Shown here: piece after piece, positions 17,187 through 26,101 of the stretch
How positions within the stretch are numbered: position 1 is the stretch's first letter
Layout of the letters: each line of letters opens with the position of its first letter
Notes under the pieces: generated by a model
Database searches by the model: none
What the model saw: only the letters and a program-made list of their open reading frames with translations
What the model was told of the DNA's origin: nothing
Source of the DNA: Streptomyces eurocidicus
GTDB lineage: Bacteria; Actinomycetota; Actinomycetes; Streptomycetales; Streptomycetaceae
Reading direction: 5' to 3'
NCBI RefSeq assembly: GCF_002891295.1
Contig: NZ_LGUI01000009.1
Location: forward strand, 310,001-374,000
DNA length: 64,000 nucleotides
Program-made: the position numbers and the translations under genes

Positions 17187-17381
17187 CGGGCGTCTCCAGC
17201 GGTTGTCTTCAGTACGTACGCGAGATGACGCGTACGGACCAGGTGACGTCCATCCTGCCGCAGGCCCCGGGTCGGCGAAGCACCAAGCCCGGATACCGGC
17301 GGAGGTGTCTACGCTGGGTGGTGTTGTCGGGCATTCGCCGCCGAGCCGGAAAGCCGGCGGCCCTACGAGCCGAGGAAACCC

Positions 17382-18833
17382 GTGAGTGACACCCCATTCG
17401 GATTCGGTCTTCCGCCGGAGGAGCCGGAGAACGGCGGCGACGGCAAGAAGACCCCCGGCGGCCAGGGCGGCCAGGGACCCGCGAATCCGTTCGGGTTCGG
17501 CGGGCCCGGCGGCGGGGACAACCCCTTCGCCGCGATGTTCGGGTCCTCGATGAACCCGGGCGACCTGGGCGCCGCCTTCCAGCAGCTGGGCCAGATGCTC
17601 TCCTACGAGGGCGGCCCGGTGAACTGGGACATGGCCAAGGACATCGCGCGCCAGACCGTCGCGCAGGGCACTGCGGACGGCACCAAGGACGCCAGCGTCA
17701 CCGACGGTGAGAAGTCCGCGGTCGAGGAGGCCGTCCGCCTGGCCGACCTGTGGCTGGACGGCGTGACGTCGCTGCCGTCGGGCTCGGGCACCGCCGTGGC
17801 CTGGAGCCGCGCCGAGTGGGTCGAGGCGACCCTCCCGGTGTGGAAGGACCTGGTGGACCCGGTCGCCGAGCGCGTCGGCGCGGCCATGGGCGACGTCCTG
17901 CCCGAGGAGATGCAGGCCATGGCGGGCCCGCTGATCGGCATGATGCGGTCCATGGGCGGCGCCATGTTCGGCACCCAGATCGGCCAGGCCGTCGGCGTGC
18001 TGGCGGGCGAGGTCGTGGGTTCCACGGACATCGGCCTGCCGCTCGGCCCGGCGGGCAAGGCCGCGCTGCTGCCGGTGAACATCGCGGCCCTCGGCTCGGG
18101 CCTCGGCGTCCCGCAGGACGAGGTCCGGCTGTACCTGGCCCTGCGCGAGGCCGCCCACCAGCGGCTCTTCGCCCATGTGCCGTGGCTGCGCTCGCACCTC
18201 TTCGGCGCCGTCGAGGGCTACGCCCGGGGCATCAAGGTCGACACCTCCAAGCTGGAGGACGTCGTCGGCCAGCTGGACCCGACGCACCCGGAGCAGCTGC
18301 AGGAGGCCCTCCAGCAGGGCATGTTCCAGCCGGAGGACACCCCGGAGCAGAAGGCCGCGCTGGCCCGCCTGGAGACCGCCCTGGCGCTCGTCGAGGGCTG
18401 GGTGGACGCGGTCGTGCACGCCGCCGCGGCCCCGCACCTGCCGTCGGCCGACGCGCTGCGCGAGACGCTGCGCCGCCGCCGCGCCTCGGGCGGCCCGGCG
18501 GAGCAGACCTTCGCCACGCTGATCGGCCTGGAGCTGCGCCCGCGCCGCCTGCGGGACGCCTCCCGGCTGTGGGCGTCGCTGACGGACGCGCGCGGCCTGG
18601 AGGGCCGGGACGCCCTCTGGGAGCACCCGGACATGCTGCCGACCGCCGGTGACCTCGACGACCCGGACGGCTTCGTCCACCGCGAGCACCTGGACTTCTC
18701 CGAGCTCGACAAGATGCTCGGCGAGGCGGCGAGCGGCGGCGGACCGGACCTGTCGAAGGGCGGCCGTGCGGACACCGGCGAGGACGCCGGTCCGGCGACC
18801 GGTGACGACAAGGACGGCGACGACAAGAAGTGA
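17382..18833 (+). CDS. DUF2342 zinc-dependent metalloprotease-like protein
   Basis: 483 residues. The first 55 are Gly/Pro-rich and disordered with repeated NPFGFG-type patches. Residues 60-420 match the actinobacterial DUF2342 family, annotated as zinc-dependent metalloproteases or 'coenzyme F420 biosynthesis-associated' proteins. The characteristic segment REAAHQRLFAHVPWL (about residue 255) is the proposed zinc-binding site. Two Gly/Met-rich amphipathic stretches precede it (GPLIGMMRSMGGAMFG and AVGVLAGEVVGS). The tail is acidic and Lys-rich. GTG start at 17382. The NUDIX gene begins inside its stop codon region (4-base overlap), so the two are translationally coupled. Protease activity is not proven for this family as far as I know. 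Confidence 0.88.
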   Translation: MSDTPFGFGLPPEEPENGGDGKKTPGGQGGQGPANPFGFGGPGGGDNPFAAMFGSSMNPGDLGAAFQQLGQMLSYEGGPVNWDMAKDIARQTVAQGTADGTKDASVTDGEKSAVEEAVRLADLWLDGVTSLPSGSGTAVAWSRAEWVEATLPVWKDLVDPVAERVGAAMGDVLPEEMQAMAGPLIGMMRSMGGAMFGTQIGQAVGVLAGEVVGSTDIGLPLGPAGKAALLPVNIAALGSGLGVPQDEVRLYLALREAAHQRLFAHVPWLRSHLFGAVEGYARGIKVDTSKLEDVVGQLDPTHPEQLQEALQQGMFQPEDTPEQKAALARLETALALVEGWVDAVVHAAAAPHLPSADALRETLRRRRASGGPAEQTFATLIGLELRPRRLRDASRLWASLTDARGLEGRDALWEHPDMLPTAGDLDDPDGFVHREHLDFSELDKMLGEAASGGGPDLSKGGRADTGEDAGPATGDDKDGDDKK

Positions 18834-19351
18834 GCCTGCACGACGACGCGGTCCGGGTGCTCGGCGCCTACCCGGACCAGGCAGACCTGCGCGGGCTCTA
18901 TCTGGAGCACCTGGCGGCCCACCCGGACGGCATGTGGAAGCCCTGCGAGGCCGGGCACGTGACGGCGAGCGCGCTGGTGATCGATCCCGCGCGCGGGCAG
19001 GTGCTGCTCACGCTCCACCGCAAGCTGCGGATGTGGCTGCAGATGGGTGGCCACTGCGAGCCCGGTGACGCCACGGTGGAGGCCGCGGCGCTGCGGGAGG
19101 CGACGGAGGAGTCCGGCATCGCCGGTCTGACACTGCTGCCGGGCGGCCCCGTGCGCCTGGACCGGCACCCGATCCCCGCGCCCTGCAACTGGCACCTGGA
19201 CGTGCAGTACGCCGCGCTGGTGCCGGAGGGCGCCTCGGAGGCCATCAGCGACGAGTCGCTGGAGCTGCGCTGGTTCGGCTACGACGAGGTGGCCGAGGTC
19301 GCGGACGACTCCGTGGTCCAGCTGCTGAAGCGGACGCTGGCGCGCCTGTAG
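18830..19351 (+). CDS. NUDIX hydrolase
   Basis: 173-residue nucleotide-diphosphate-X hydrolase. The NUDIX box is complete, running from GGHCEPGD through REATEESGI (about residues 72-96), with the catalytic glutamates present. Upstream LQMGGHCEPGD is typical of a group annotated as NUDIX hydrolases of unknown substrate in actinobacteria. It overlaps the DUF2342 gene by 4 bases (GTGA). A clean bidirectional terminator follows at 19370-19404. Confidence 0.9.
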   Translation: MSLHDDAVRVLGAYPDQADLRGLYLEHLAAHPDGMWKPCEAGHVTASALVIDPARGQVLLTLHRKLRMWLQMGGHCEPGDATVEAAALREATEESGIAGLTLLPGGPVRLDRHPIPAPCNWHLDVQYAALVPEGASEAISDESLELRWFGYDEVAEVADDSVVQLLKRTLARL

Positions 19352-19369
19352 TTCCGCCCACGGGCAGCG

Positions 19370-19404
19370 GTAAGGGGCGGTCACCCATGGTGACCGCCCC
19401 TTAC
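19370..19404. terminator. Bidirectional terminator between NUDIX and AIM24 genes
   Basis: 16-base perfect arms GTAAGGGGCGGTCACC (19370-19385) and its complement (19389-19404) with a 3-base loop, between convergent genes. Confidence 0.92.
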
Positions 19405-19435
19405 TCATGTCCTGGGCGCGTATCGGGCCGGGGTC

Positions 19436-20194
19436 TCAGTTGGACCAGATGTTGCCCTGGTTGCGGCCGTGGGCGCCCTGCTGGCCGACGCCGTACTGGG
19501 CCATGAGCCCCTGGCCGATCTGCGCGCCCTGGGGCGGCAGCAGCTCGCTGGGCTGGACGAGCGCGTGGCCGTGGCCGGCGAAGCTCAGCTCCCAGCCCTC
19601 GCCCGTGCTGCCGCGCCGCCGCCACACGCCGGACGAGGACGTCTGCGCCTGCATGTTGACGCGCAGGGACGTCGACCAGGCGATGACGGCGTCCGCGTCG
19701 GCGCTGACAACCTTGTCCGGGGTGACCTGGAGCATCAGCGGCTGGCCGGAGGTCATCAGGGCGACCTTGCCCTGTCCGGTGATGTTGAGCTGGTGGGAGC
19801 CGGTGCCGGAGATCGCGTCGTGGCTGTCGACGGCGATGGTCTCCCAGTGCAGGGTGGAGTCCAGCGCGAGGACGTAGGCGCCGTCGACGGTCAGCCCGTC
19901 GCGGTCGACGTCGAGCACGTGGACGTGCTGCGCGAGGTTGGCGAAGTAGACGGTTCCCTGACCCGAGCAGCGCATCAGGTCCAGGCCCTCGCCGGTGCGG
20001 GCGCGGGAGTCGCGCTGACCGCGCGTCTGGTATTCGCCGTCGAACTCGACGATGCCCTGGTAGGCGACCATCGAGCCCTTACGGGCGAGGACGTCGTCGT
20101 GGCCGGTGAGCGAGACCCGCAGCAACTGCGGGTTCTGCAGGGCGTAGCGGTCCTGGGTCCGGGCCTCGGTGAAGCCGAAAAGCGGGCTCTGCAT
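19436..20194 (-). CDS. AIM24 family protein (third of three)
   Basis: 252 residues, almost wholly the AIM24 beta-helix-like domain (about 15-225). Typical elements are VLARKGSMVAYQG, GEGLDLMRCSGQG, VDGAYVLALDSTL, WSTSLR and the ending GHALVQPSEL. AIM24 proteins are of unknown biochemical role; the name comes from a yeast mitochondrial protein, and bacterial members often lie near TerD genes. The tail is Gln/Gly-rich. ATG 20194. It is last in a run of three AIM24 genes on the minus strand, 17 bases downstream of the middle one, so they are probably one operon. Confidence 0.88.
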   Translation of the reverse strand: MQSPLFGFTEARTQDRYALQNPQLLRVSLTGHDDVLARKGSMVAYQGIVEFDGEYQTRGQRDSRARTGEGLDLMRCSGQGTVYFANLAQHVHVLDVDRDGLTVDGAYVLALDSTLHWETIAVDSHDAISGTGSHQLNITGQGKVALMTSGQPLMLQVTPDKVVSADADAVIAWSTSLRVNMQAQTSSSGVWRRRGSTGEGWELSFAGHGHALVQPSELLPPQGAQIGQGLMAQYGVGQQGAHGRNQGNIWSN

Positions 20195-20211
20195 GGTGTC
20201 TTCGCTTCCCC

Positions 20212-20901
20212 TCAGCCCCGCGCCCGGAGCCGGTCTGTGCTGTCCTCGCTGGGCTGTACGACGACGAATCCCTCGCCGGAGAATCCCAGCTGGTATGCCT
20301 CTCCGCTGCCCCGGCCGATGAGCGAGGACGCCTTGAAGCTGCGCTTGCCCTTCATCCGGAGGTTGCTGGACCAGGCGACGAGCGCGTCGGGGTCGACGTA
20401 GGTCTCGTCCTCGCCGCGCCCGCAGTCCACGACGATCGGGGCGCCCCGGGAGGTCAGGGCCACCCATCCGGTGCCGCTGATACCGACGTTGAACAGGCCC
20501 TGGCCGGCGAACTTCGCCATGCCCTTGACGCGTTCGACGCCCCACTGGAGGTGGGAGTCGAAGGCGAGGATGTTGGTGCCGTTGACGGAGAGCGAGTCGC
20601 CGTTGAGCTGGAGGCAGACCACGTCGGCGCCGTAGTCGGCGAGGTAGAGCAGGCCGTCGCCGTGGCAGCGCATCAGCGGCAGGCCCTCACCGGTGATCCA
20701 CTGGGAGGCCATCTGCCGGACGGCCGGCGGGTTGGGGTCGTACTGGACGTAACCCTCGTAGGCGACCATCGAGCCGCTGCGCGCGAAGACGTCGTGGCCG
20801 GTCTGGAGGGCGACCTTCAGCATGCTGCTGCCGTGGTTCTCCATGCGGGCGGTCACCGGGGTCGGGGCGTAGCCCTGGATCGGAGTCTGGTTCATGGTCA
20901 T
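20212..20901 (-). CDS. AIM24 family protein (second of three)
   Basis: 229 residues. A single AIM24 domain fills the protein: VFARSGSMVAYEG, GEGLPLMRCHGDG, NGTNILAFDSHL, WSSNLRMKG and the ending GFVVVQPSEDS align with the same elements in its two neighbours. So the three genes arose by tandem duplication and diverged. ATG 20901 with GGGAG upstream; a second in-frame ATG lies two codons later. It begins 11 bases after the TerD-AIM24 stop and is followed after 17 bases by the third copy. No signal peptide or membrane helix. Confidence 0.88.
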   Translation of the reverse strand: MTMNQTPIQGYAPTPVTARMENHGSSMLKVALQTGHDVFARSGSMVAYEGYVQYDPNPPAVRQMASQWITGEGLPLMRCHGDGLLYLADYGADVVCLQLNGDSLSVNGTNILAFDSHLQWGVERVKGMAKFAGQGLFNVGISGTGWVALTSRGAPIVVDCGRGEDETYVDPDALVAWSSNLRMKGKRSFKASSLIGRGSGEAYQLGFSGEGFVVVQPSEDSTDRLRARG

Positions 20902-20912
20902 TGCGGGCTCCC

Positions 20913-22646
20913 TCAGACCTCGTAGGGCTGGACGACGACGAAATTGCCGGGGGCACCGCGGAACTGGAGGTTGACGGCCTCCCCGCTGTGGCCCGGGTAG
21001 GAGCTGCGACGCAGCCGCACCTGGCTGGAGACGATCACCTGGGCGCCGGCGGACCAGGCGACGACGGCGTTGCTGTCCGCGAAGGTGGTCGGGGTGACCG
21101 GCAGCACCACGGGGGTACCGTGGGTCTTGACCACGACGGTGCCGTGGCCCTGGAACTGCATGGTGAACAGCGCGCCGCCGGGGATGCCGTGGCCCTCGAT
21201 CCGGCGGACCTCGTGCTGGAGGGACTCGTCGAAGGCGAGCACGGACTCGGCGGAGACGCAGAGGGCGTCGCCCTGGAGCTCGATGGGGTGGACGTGCGCG
21301 GAGTTCTCCGCGAGGAAGACCTGTCCGCGCCCGGTGCAGCGCATCAGCTGCATCTCCTGGCCGGTGGCGTTGCCGATGATGCGGCCGGCGAATCCCGCAC
21401 CCTTGTAGCCGAAGTCGACCTTGCCCTGGTAGAGCACCATGCTGCCCTGGCGGGCGAGCACGGGCTGCTGGTCGACGCCGAGGTCGACGCGGATGAGCTT
21501 GGGGTTCTGCGGCGTCCAGCGCTGCCCGGTGGGGACCTCGCGGTACTTCTCCAGGCCCGCCCGGACACCGGCGGCGCCGTGAGCGGCGACCGGCTGCCCG
21601 TACGAGGGCGCGGGCTGGCCGGGGAACGGCTGTCCGTAAGGCTGAGGGGCCTGCGGGGGTGCCTGCGGGGGCTGACCGTAAGGCTGTTGCCGGTCCGGGT
21701 GGCCGTACGGGCCCGGCTGCTGCGCGCCGTAGGAGGCGGGCCGGCCCGGCACCCCAGGGGGGCCGGGGGGCGGCGGGACCTGGCCGCCGGCGGGCGGCGC
21801 CTGGTCGGTGAAGTAGCCGGGCGGGGCGATGGGCGCGGCCAGGGTGGGCGCCACGTGCATCTGCGGCGGGGCGGCCGGGGGCGGGGTGCTGCCGGGCGGG
21901 GCGGGAAGCCCTGGTGGGCCGGTGCCGGGGCCTGGTAGGCGGGCGCGGGGGCCGGCGGCGCCTGGAAGCCGGGTGCCGGTTCCGGGGCGGCCGGCGGGGG
22001 CACGGGGGCGCCGGGCCGCGAAGGCCGGGGGCGGGCCCGACTGCGCCGGGGGCGCGAACGCGGGGGCGGCGGTGGCGGGCTCCGGAGGGGCCTGGAAGGC
22101 GGGGGTCTCCGGCTCCTCCTCCAGCACCTCGCCGCCGAAGTTCCTCAGCAGCGCCTCCAGACCGCCGTCGAATCCCTGTCCGACCGCGGCGAACCGCCAG
22201 ACGTCCTTCAGATAGAAGTCGCCGAGCATCACGGCGCGTTCCGTGCTGAATTCGGTGCCGGTGAAGGAATAGCGGGCGACTTCCTCGCCGCCCGCGACGA
22301 TCCTCAGATGGCCGGGGCCGATCTGCGACATCTGGCCCGCGCCGTCGACCGTCGCCGTGAAGCTGAGCTTCCGCACCTGGGCGGGGATCCGGTCGAGCGT
22401 GACGCGGAAGGACTCCGTGTCACCGGCCTGCGCGCCGAGTTGCTGGATGGCGCCCTCGGGCGACTGGGGCTGGTTGAAGAAGACGAAGTACCGGTCGTCG
22501 GAGAGCCGCTCCTGGGCGTCGAGGCCGAAGCAGCTGATGTCGAAGGTCAGGCCGGGGCCGGCGATCTGCACACCCACGTACAGATCGGTCCCCGCCGTCA
22601 GATCACTGATCTTGGCCTTGTGGCCGCGCTGGAATTCCCTGGCCAT
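20913..22646 (-). CDS. TerD-AIM24 fusion protein (first of three AIM24 genes)
   Basis: 577 residues. Residues 1-175 form a TerD domain (tellurium/stress family) with FDISCFGLDAQERLSDDRYFVFFNQP and FTATVDGAGQMSQIGPGHLRIV; the calcium-site aspartates are only partly conserved. Residues 180-355 are a Pro/Ala/Gln-rich linker with YGQP-type repeats. Residues 360-577 are an AIM24 domain ending GNFVVVQPYEV. Part of the linker (about 21885-22015) reads Arg/Gly-rich in frame but gives natural PAYQAPAPAHQGF-type repeats in the adjacent frame, which suggests two compensating indels. ATG 22646. This is the promoter-proximal gene of a three-gene operon. Role presumably stress-related at the cytoplasmic face, by family only. 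Confidence 0.88.
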   Translation of the reverse strand: MAREFQRGHKAKISDLTAGTDLYVGVQIAGPGLTFDISCFGLDAQERLSDDRYFVFFNQPQSPEGAIQQLGAQAGDTESFRVTLDRIPAQVRKLSFTATVDGAGQMSQIGPGHLRIVAGGEEVARYSFTGTEFSTERAVMLGDFYLKDVWRFAAVGQGFDGGLEALLRNFGGEVLEEEPETPAFQAPPEPATAAPAFAPPAQSGPPPAFAARRPRAPAGRPGTGTRLPGAAGPRARLPGPGTGPPGLPAPPGSTPPPAAPPQMHVAPTLAAPIAPPGYFTDQAPPAGGQVPPPPGPPGVPGRPASYGAQQPGPYGHPDRQQPYGQPPQAPPQAPQPYGQPFPGQPAPSYGQPVAAHGAAGVRAGLEKYREVPTGQRWTPQNPKLIRVDLGVDQQPVLARQGSMVLYQGKVDFGYKGAGFAGRIIGNATGQEMQLMRCTGRGQVFLAENSAHVHPIELQGDALCVSAESVLAFDESLQHEVRRIEGHGIPGGALFTMQFQGHGTVVVKTHGTPVVLPVTPTTFADSNAVVAWSAGAQVIVSSQVRLRRSSYPGHSGEAVNLQFRGAPGNFVVVQPYEV

Positions 22647-22765
22647 GCGTAACGACCGTCCCCCATCCGAACATGTGATGAATGCGTCGCGTCAGGCTAA
22701 CGGTTACGCCTGTGCTTCTCGCATTCGTCCGGGGCGGTGACGGACGGCGCCCCGGCCTGGCGGAG

Positions 22766-23362
22766 TCATTCGCTCCGCGCGGCCGGGAGATGGGGCGGCC
22801 GCTCGGACGCCACCACCCCTTCGAGGTAGCCCCGGGCGCGCTCGGTGCGCGGATAGGCGTCGAGCAGCCGCCAGAAGTCCGGTCCGTGCCCCGGGACGAG
22901 CAGGTGGGCCAGCTCGTGGAGGAGGACGTAGTCCACGACGTACTCGGGCATGCCCTGGAGCCGGTGGGAGAGACGGATGCTGCCCTCGGCCGGGGTGCAC
23001 GAACCCCAGCGGGTGTTCTGGTTGGTGACCCAGCGGACCGTCGCGGGGCGGGCCCGGCCGCCGAGGTACTGCTCCGACAGCCGTCCGGCCCGCTCGGCCA
23101 GCTCGGTGTCGCCCAGCACCCGCCGGCTCTCCTGGGCCGCCAGCTTGTCGAGCATCACCCGCACCCAGCGCTGCTCCTCGGCCTCCGACATCCGGGCCGG
23201 GATGAGCACGACGGTGCGGTCGGCCTCGCGGTACGCCGAGACCGTCCTGCGGCGGCGCGCACTCCTTCTGACCTCCACCGCACCGGTGCCCTGGCCGCTG
23301 GTGAGCGGGCTCGGGGCGCTGCGCGGTGATCGTGCGGCACTGTGCAGAGGGTCGACGGGCAC
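22766..23362 (-). CDS. YgjP-type M48-like metallopeptidase
   Basis: 198 residues if started at GTG 23362. The C-terminal half carries the zinc site LLHELAHLLVPGHGPDFW (about residue 150), which gives HExxH plus a downstream His, and TRWGSCTP before it; this pairing defines the YgjP/SprT-like (DUF45) group. No membrane segment or signal, so it is cytoplasmic. The N-terminal 30 residues are variable and the start is uncertain: a TTG lies 24 bases further upstream and neither has a strong Shine-Dalgarno sequence. It is divergent from the ThiF-like gene at 23537. Substrate unknown. Confidence 0.85.
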   Translation of the reverse strand: MPVDPLHSAARSPRSAPSPLTSGQGTGAVEVRRSARRRRTVSAYREADRTVVLIPARMSEAEEQRWVRVMLDKLAAQESRRVLGDTELAERAGRLSEQYLGGRARPATVRWVTNQNTRWGSCTPAEGSIRLSHRLQGMPEYVVDYVLLHELAHLLVPGHGPDFWRLLDAYPRTERARGYLEGVVASERPPHLPAARSE

Positions 23363-23536
23363 GGCCCCGACGTTACCCGCTGGCAAGGCGTGAAGTCCCG
23401 CCCATCGGTCGTTGTCGGGGCGAAAGAGCCGGAGAGCACATGACTTGTACGACTATCACTTGGGGCCTGTGGACAACGCCACACGGCGTTCCGCCGGAAG
23501 GCCCATGCTGGGAGCCTGAACGACGGGGGGAATTCC

Positions 23537-24676
23537 ATGCATCCGATGCTCAAGCCCGCGCTGCGGCGCGCCTGGCACAGCCGTGACACCGTGCAGTTCG
23601 GAGTGGCCCCGGCCCACGCGACCCGGGTGGGCCCGGTCGACACCGCGACCAGCGGCTTCCTCACGCTGCTCGACGGGACCCGGGGGCTGCCGCTGCTCCG
23701 CGAGGAGGGGAGGGCCGCCGGGCTGCCCGAGGGCCGGGTGGACGGCCTGGTGGAGCGGCTCACGCGGGCCGGGCTGCTCGACGATCCGCACGGGGGCGGC
23801 GAGCGCGCGGCGGCCGTGCGGGACCGGGGGCCGGCGCTGGAGAGGCTGCGGCCGGATCTGGCGTCGCTGTCCGTGCTGCACGCCGGCGCGGGGGCGGCGA
23901 TGGAGCTGATGGGGGCCCGGCAGGCGATGCGGGTGCAGGTGCGGGGCGCGGGCCGGGTGGGGGCGGCGGTGGCCGCGCTGCTGTCGGCCTCGGGCGTGGG
24001 CCGGGTCGATGTGCTGGACGGCGGCTGTGTGGAGCCGTGGGACGTGGCGCCGGCCGGGGTGGGCGCCGAGCGGATCGGCGAGCGGCGGGACGCCGCGGCC
24101 CGGCGGGTGGTGCGGGAGGCGGCGCCCGGTCCCCGCCCCCGGGGCCGCGGGGGCGCGGGCGAGGCGGTGGAGCCGCCGCTGTCGCTGGTGGTGTGGGCGC
24201 CCCGGGACGGCCTCGCGGCCTATGCCCCGGACCCGGAGGCGGCCCGTGAGCTGATCGCGGCGGGCGTGCCCCATATGTACACGGGCGTGCTGGAGGCGAC
24301 CGGCCTGGTGGGCCCGCTGGTGCTGCCGGGCGGATCGGCCTGCGCCGGGTGCGTGGAGCTGGGGCGGGCCGAGCGGGACCCCGCCTGGCCCCGGATGCTC
24401 TCCCAGTGGCGGTCCGGCCGCGGTCCGGGGGTACCGTCGTGCGACATGGCACTGGCCACGGTGGTGGCGGGGCTCACCGTGGCGCGGGCACTGGCCTTTC
24501 TCGACGGTGGGTCACCGGCGGGCGCGGGGGTGCGGCTGGAGCTGGCCCTGCCGGGTCCGGCCTGGTCCCCGCGGCCCGTCGAGCCGCATCCGCGGTGCCC
24601 GTGCGGCGCGGCGGGATCTTCCGATCCGGTATACGCCTCGGCCGCGGGGGCGTCGCACGGGACAATGAGCAGGTAA
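23537..24676 (+). CDS. ThiF/E1-like adenylyltransferase-fold protein
   Basis: 379 residues. The N-terminal 110 resemble the leader-binding part seen in proteins annotated as 'TOMM precursor leader peptide-binding'. The middle has a Rossmann motif VRGAGRVGAAVAALLSASG (near residue 133) and DVLDGGCVEPWDVAPAGVGAERIGERR, the E1-like adenylation pattern of ThiF/MoeB proteins. A zinc site is indicated by CAGC (near residue 260) and CPCG (near 355). ATG 23537 follows GGGGGG. No YcaO, dehydrogenase or precursor peptide gene is nearby, so a biosynthetic cluster is not supported. The ABC1 kinase gene follows after 42 bases in the same direction. Substrate unknown. Confidence 0.75.
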   Translation: MHPMLKPALRRAWHSRDTVQFGVAPAHATRVGPVDTATSGFLTLLDGTRGLPLLREEGRAAGLPEGRVDGLVERLTRAGLLDDPHGGGERAAAVRDRGPALERLRPDLASLSVLHAGAGAAMELMGARQAMRVQVRGAGRVGAAVAALLSASGVGRVDVLDGGCVEPWDVAPAGVGAERIGERRDAAARRVVREAAPGPRPRGRGGAGEAVEPPLSLVVWAPRDGLAAYAPDPEAARELIAAGVPHMYTGVLEATGLVGPLVLPGGSACAGCVELGRAERDPAWPRMLSQWRSGRGPGVPSCDMALATVVAGLTVARALAFLDGGSPAGAGVRLELALPGPAWSPRPVEPHPRCPCGAAGSSDPVYASAAGASHGTMSR

Positions 24677-24718
24677 CCGCCGTCCGCGGCGTGGCTGTTC
24701 AGCTAGTTGGAGGGGCGC

Positions 24719-26083
24719 ATGTCTGATCTACCCCGCAAGGCGGTCACTCGTACCGCCAAGTTGGCCGCCCTGCCCTTGGGGTTCGCGGGGCGCACCGCGC
24801 TCGGTCTGGGAAAGCGCATCGGCGGTCGGTCGGCGGAACTGATCGCGGCGGAGCTTCAGCAGCGCACGGCGGAGCAGCTCTTCGCGACCCTGGGGCAGCT
24901 CAAGGGGGGTGCGATGAAGCTCGGCCAGGCGCTTTCGGTGTTCGAGTCGGCGCTTCCGGAGCAGATCGCCGGGCCCTATCGGGCGGCGCTGACCAAGCTC
25001 CAGGAGGCGGCGCCGCCGATGCCGGTGAAGTCGGTGCACGCGGCCCTGGCGGAGCGGCTCGGCGAGGACTGGCGGGATCTGTTCGAGGAGTTCGAGGACC
25101 AGCCGGCGGCGGCCGCGTCGATCGGTCAGGTGCACCGGGCGGTCTGGCACGACGGGCGCGCGGTCGCGGTCAAGGTGCAGTATCCCGGGGCGGGCGAGGC
25201 CCTGCTGTCGGACCTCACCCAATTGGGCCGGTTCGCCCGGTTGCTGGGCCCATTGATCCCGGGGATGGACATCAAGCCGCTGATCTCGGAGCTGCGGGAC
25301 CGCGTCTCCGAGGAGCTGGACTACGGCCTGGAGGCCAGGGCCCAGAGCGCGCACGCCCGGGAGTTCGCGGGCGATCCCGATGTGACGGTGCCGGCCGTGG
25401 TCCACCAGGGTGAGCAGGTGCTGGTCACGGAGTGGATGGAGGGTGTGCCGCTGTCCGAGGTGATCGCGGAGGGCACCCAGGAGCAGCGTGACCGGGCCGG
25501 GCAGTTGCTGGCGCGTTTCCTCTTCTCGGGTGCGGCGCGCACGGGGCTGCTGCACGCCGACCCGCACCCGGGCAACTTCCGGCTGCTGACGGGGGACGCC
25601 CCCGACGGTCCGCCGGAGAGATGGCGGCTGGGCGTGCTGGACTTCGGCACGGTGGACCGCCTGCCGCAGGGCCTGCCGAAGGAGATCGGCACCGCGCTGC
25701 GGATGACCCTGGACGGCGCGGCCGAGGAGGTCCACGAGCTGCTGCGGGAGGAGGGCTTCGTCAAGCCGGGCATCGAGCTGGACCCCGGCGCCGTGCTGGA
25801 CTACCTCCTGCCGATCATCGAGCCGGCGCAGGTGGCGGAGTTCACCTTCACCCGGGGCTGGATGCGCGCCCAGGCGACGCGGATCGCCGACCCCCGTTCC
25901 CCCGCGTACCAGCTGGCGCGGCAGCTCAATCTGCCGCCGGCGTATCTGCTGATACACCGCGTGACGACCAGCACCATCGGGGTGCTGTGCCAGCTGGGCG
26001 CGACCGTGCGGCTGCGGGACGAGATGGAGGCGTGGGTGCCCGGGTTCGCGGTGGCCGATGAGAGTCAGGAGACACCGGCCTGA
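24719..26083 (+). CDS. ABC1/UbiB-family atypical kinase
   Basis: 454 residues of the ABC1 (AarF/UbiB/ADCK) family. These ATPases/kinases support lipid or isoprenoid quinone metabolism; in actinobacteria the target is not settled. Motifs are intact: the family-specific KxGQ in GGAMKLGQALS (near residue 67), the Ala-rich loop AAAASIGQVHRA (near 127), the lysine in AVKVQYPG, the catalytic loop LLHADPHPGNF and the metal site LDFGTVD. No membrane helix is evident. ATG 24719 has GGAGGGG just upstream; a longer start is not needed. It lies 42 bases after the ThiF-like gene. Confidence 0.92.
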   Translation: MSDLPRKAVTRTAKLAALPLGFAGRTALGLGKRIGGRSAELIAAELQQRTAEQLFATLGQLKGGAMKLGQALSVFESALPEQIAGPYRAALTKLQEAAPPMPVKSVHAALAERLGEDWRDLFEEFEDQPAAAASIGQVHRAVWHDGRAVAVKVQYPGAGEALLSDLTQLGRFARLLGPLIPGMDIKPLISELRDRVSEELDYGLEARAQSAHAREFAGDPDVTVPAVVHQGEQVLVTEWMEGVPLSEVIAEGTQEQRDRAGQLLARFLFSGAARTGLLHADPHPGNFRLLTGDAPDGPPERWRLGVLDFGTVDRLPQGLPKEIGTALRMTLDGAAEEVHELLREEGFVKPGIELDPGAVLDYLLPIIEPAQVAEFTFTRGWMRAQATRIADPRSPAYQLARQLNLPPAYLLIHRVTTSTIGVLCQLGATVRLRDEMEAWVPGFAVADESQETPA

Positions 26084-26101
26084 CGGCCCCCGGGGCCGCC
26101 C

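Noticed and set aside
17187..18689. Upstream in-frame extension of the SDR gene through the DUF2342 gene
   Set aside because: The extension has antisense-type composition. A GTG with GGAG at 17186 gives the normal family start.
23537..24676. Ribosomal natural-product (TOMM) cluster around the ThiF-like gene
   Set aside because: No YcaO, dehydrogenase, transporter or precursor peptide within several kilobases.
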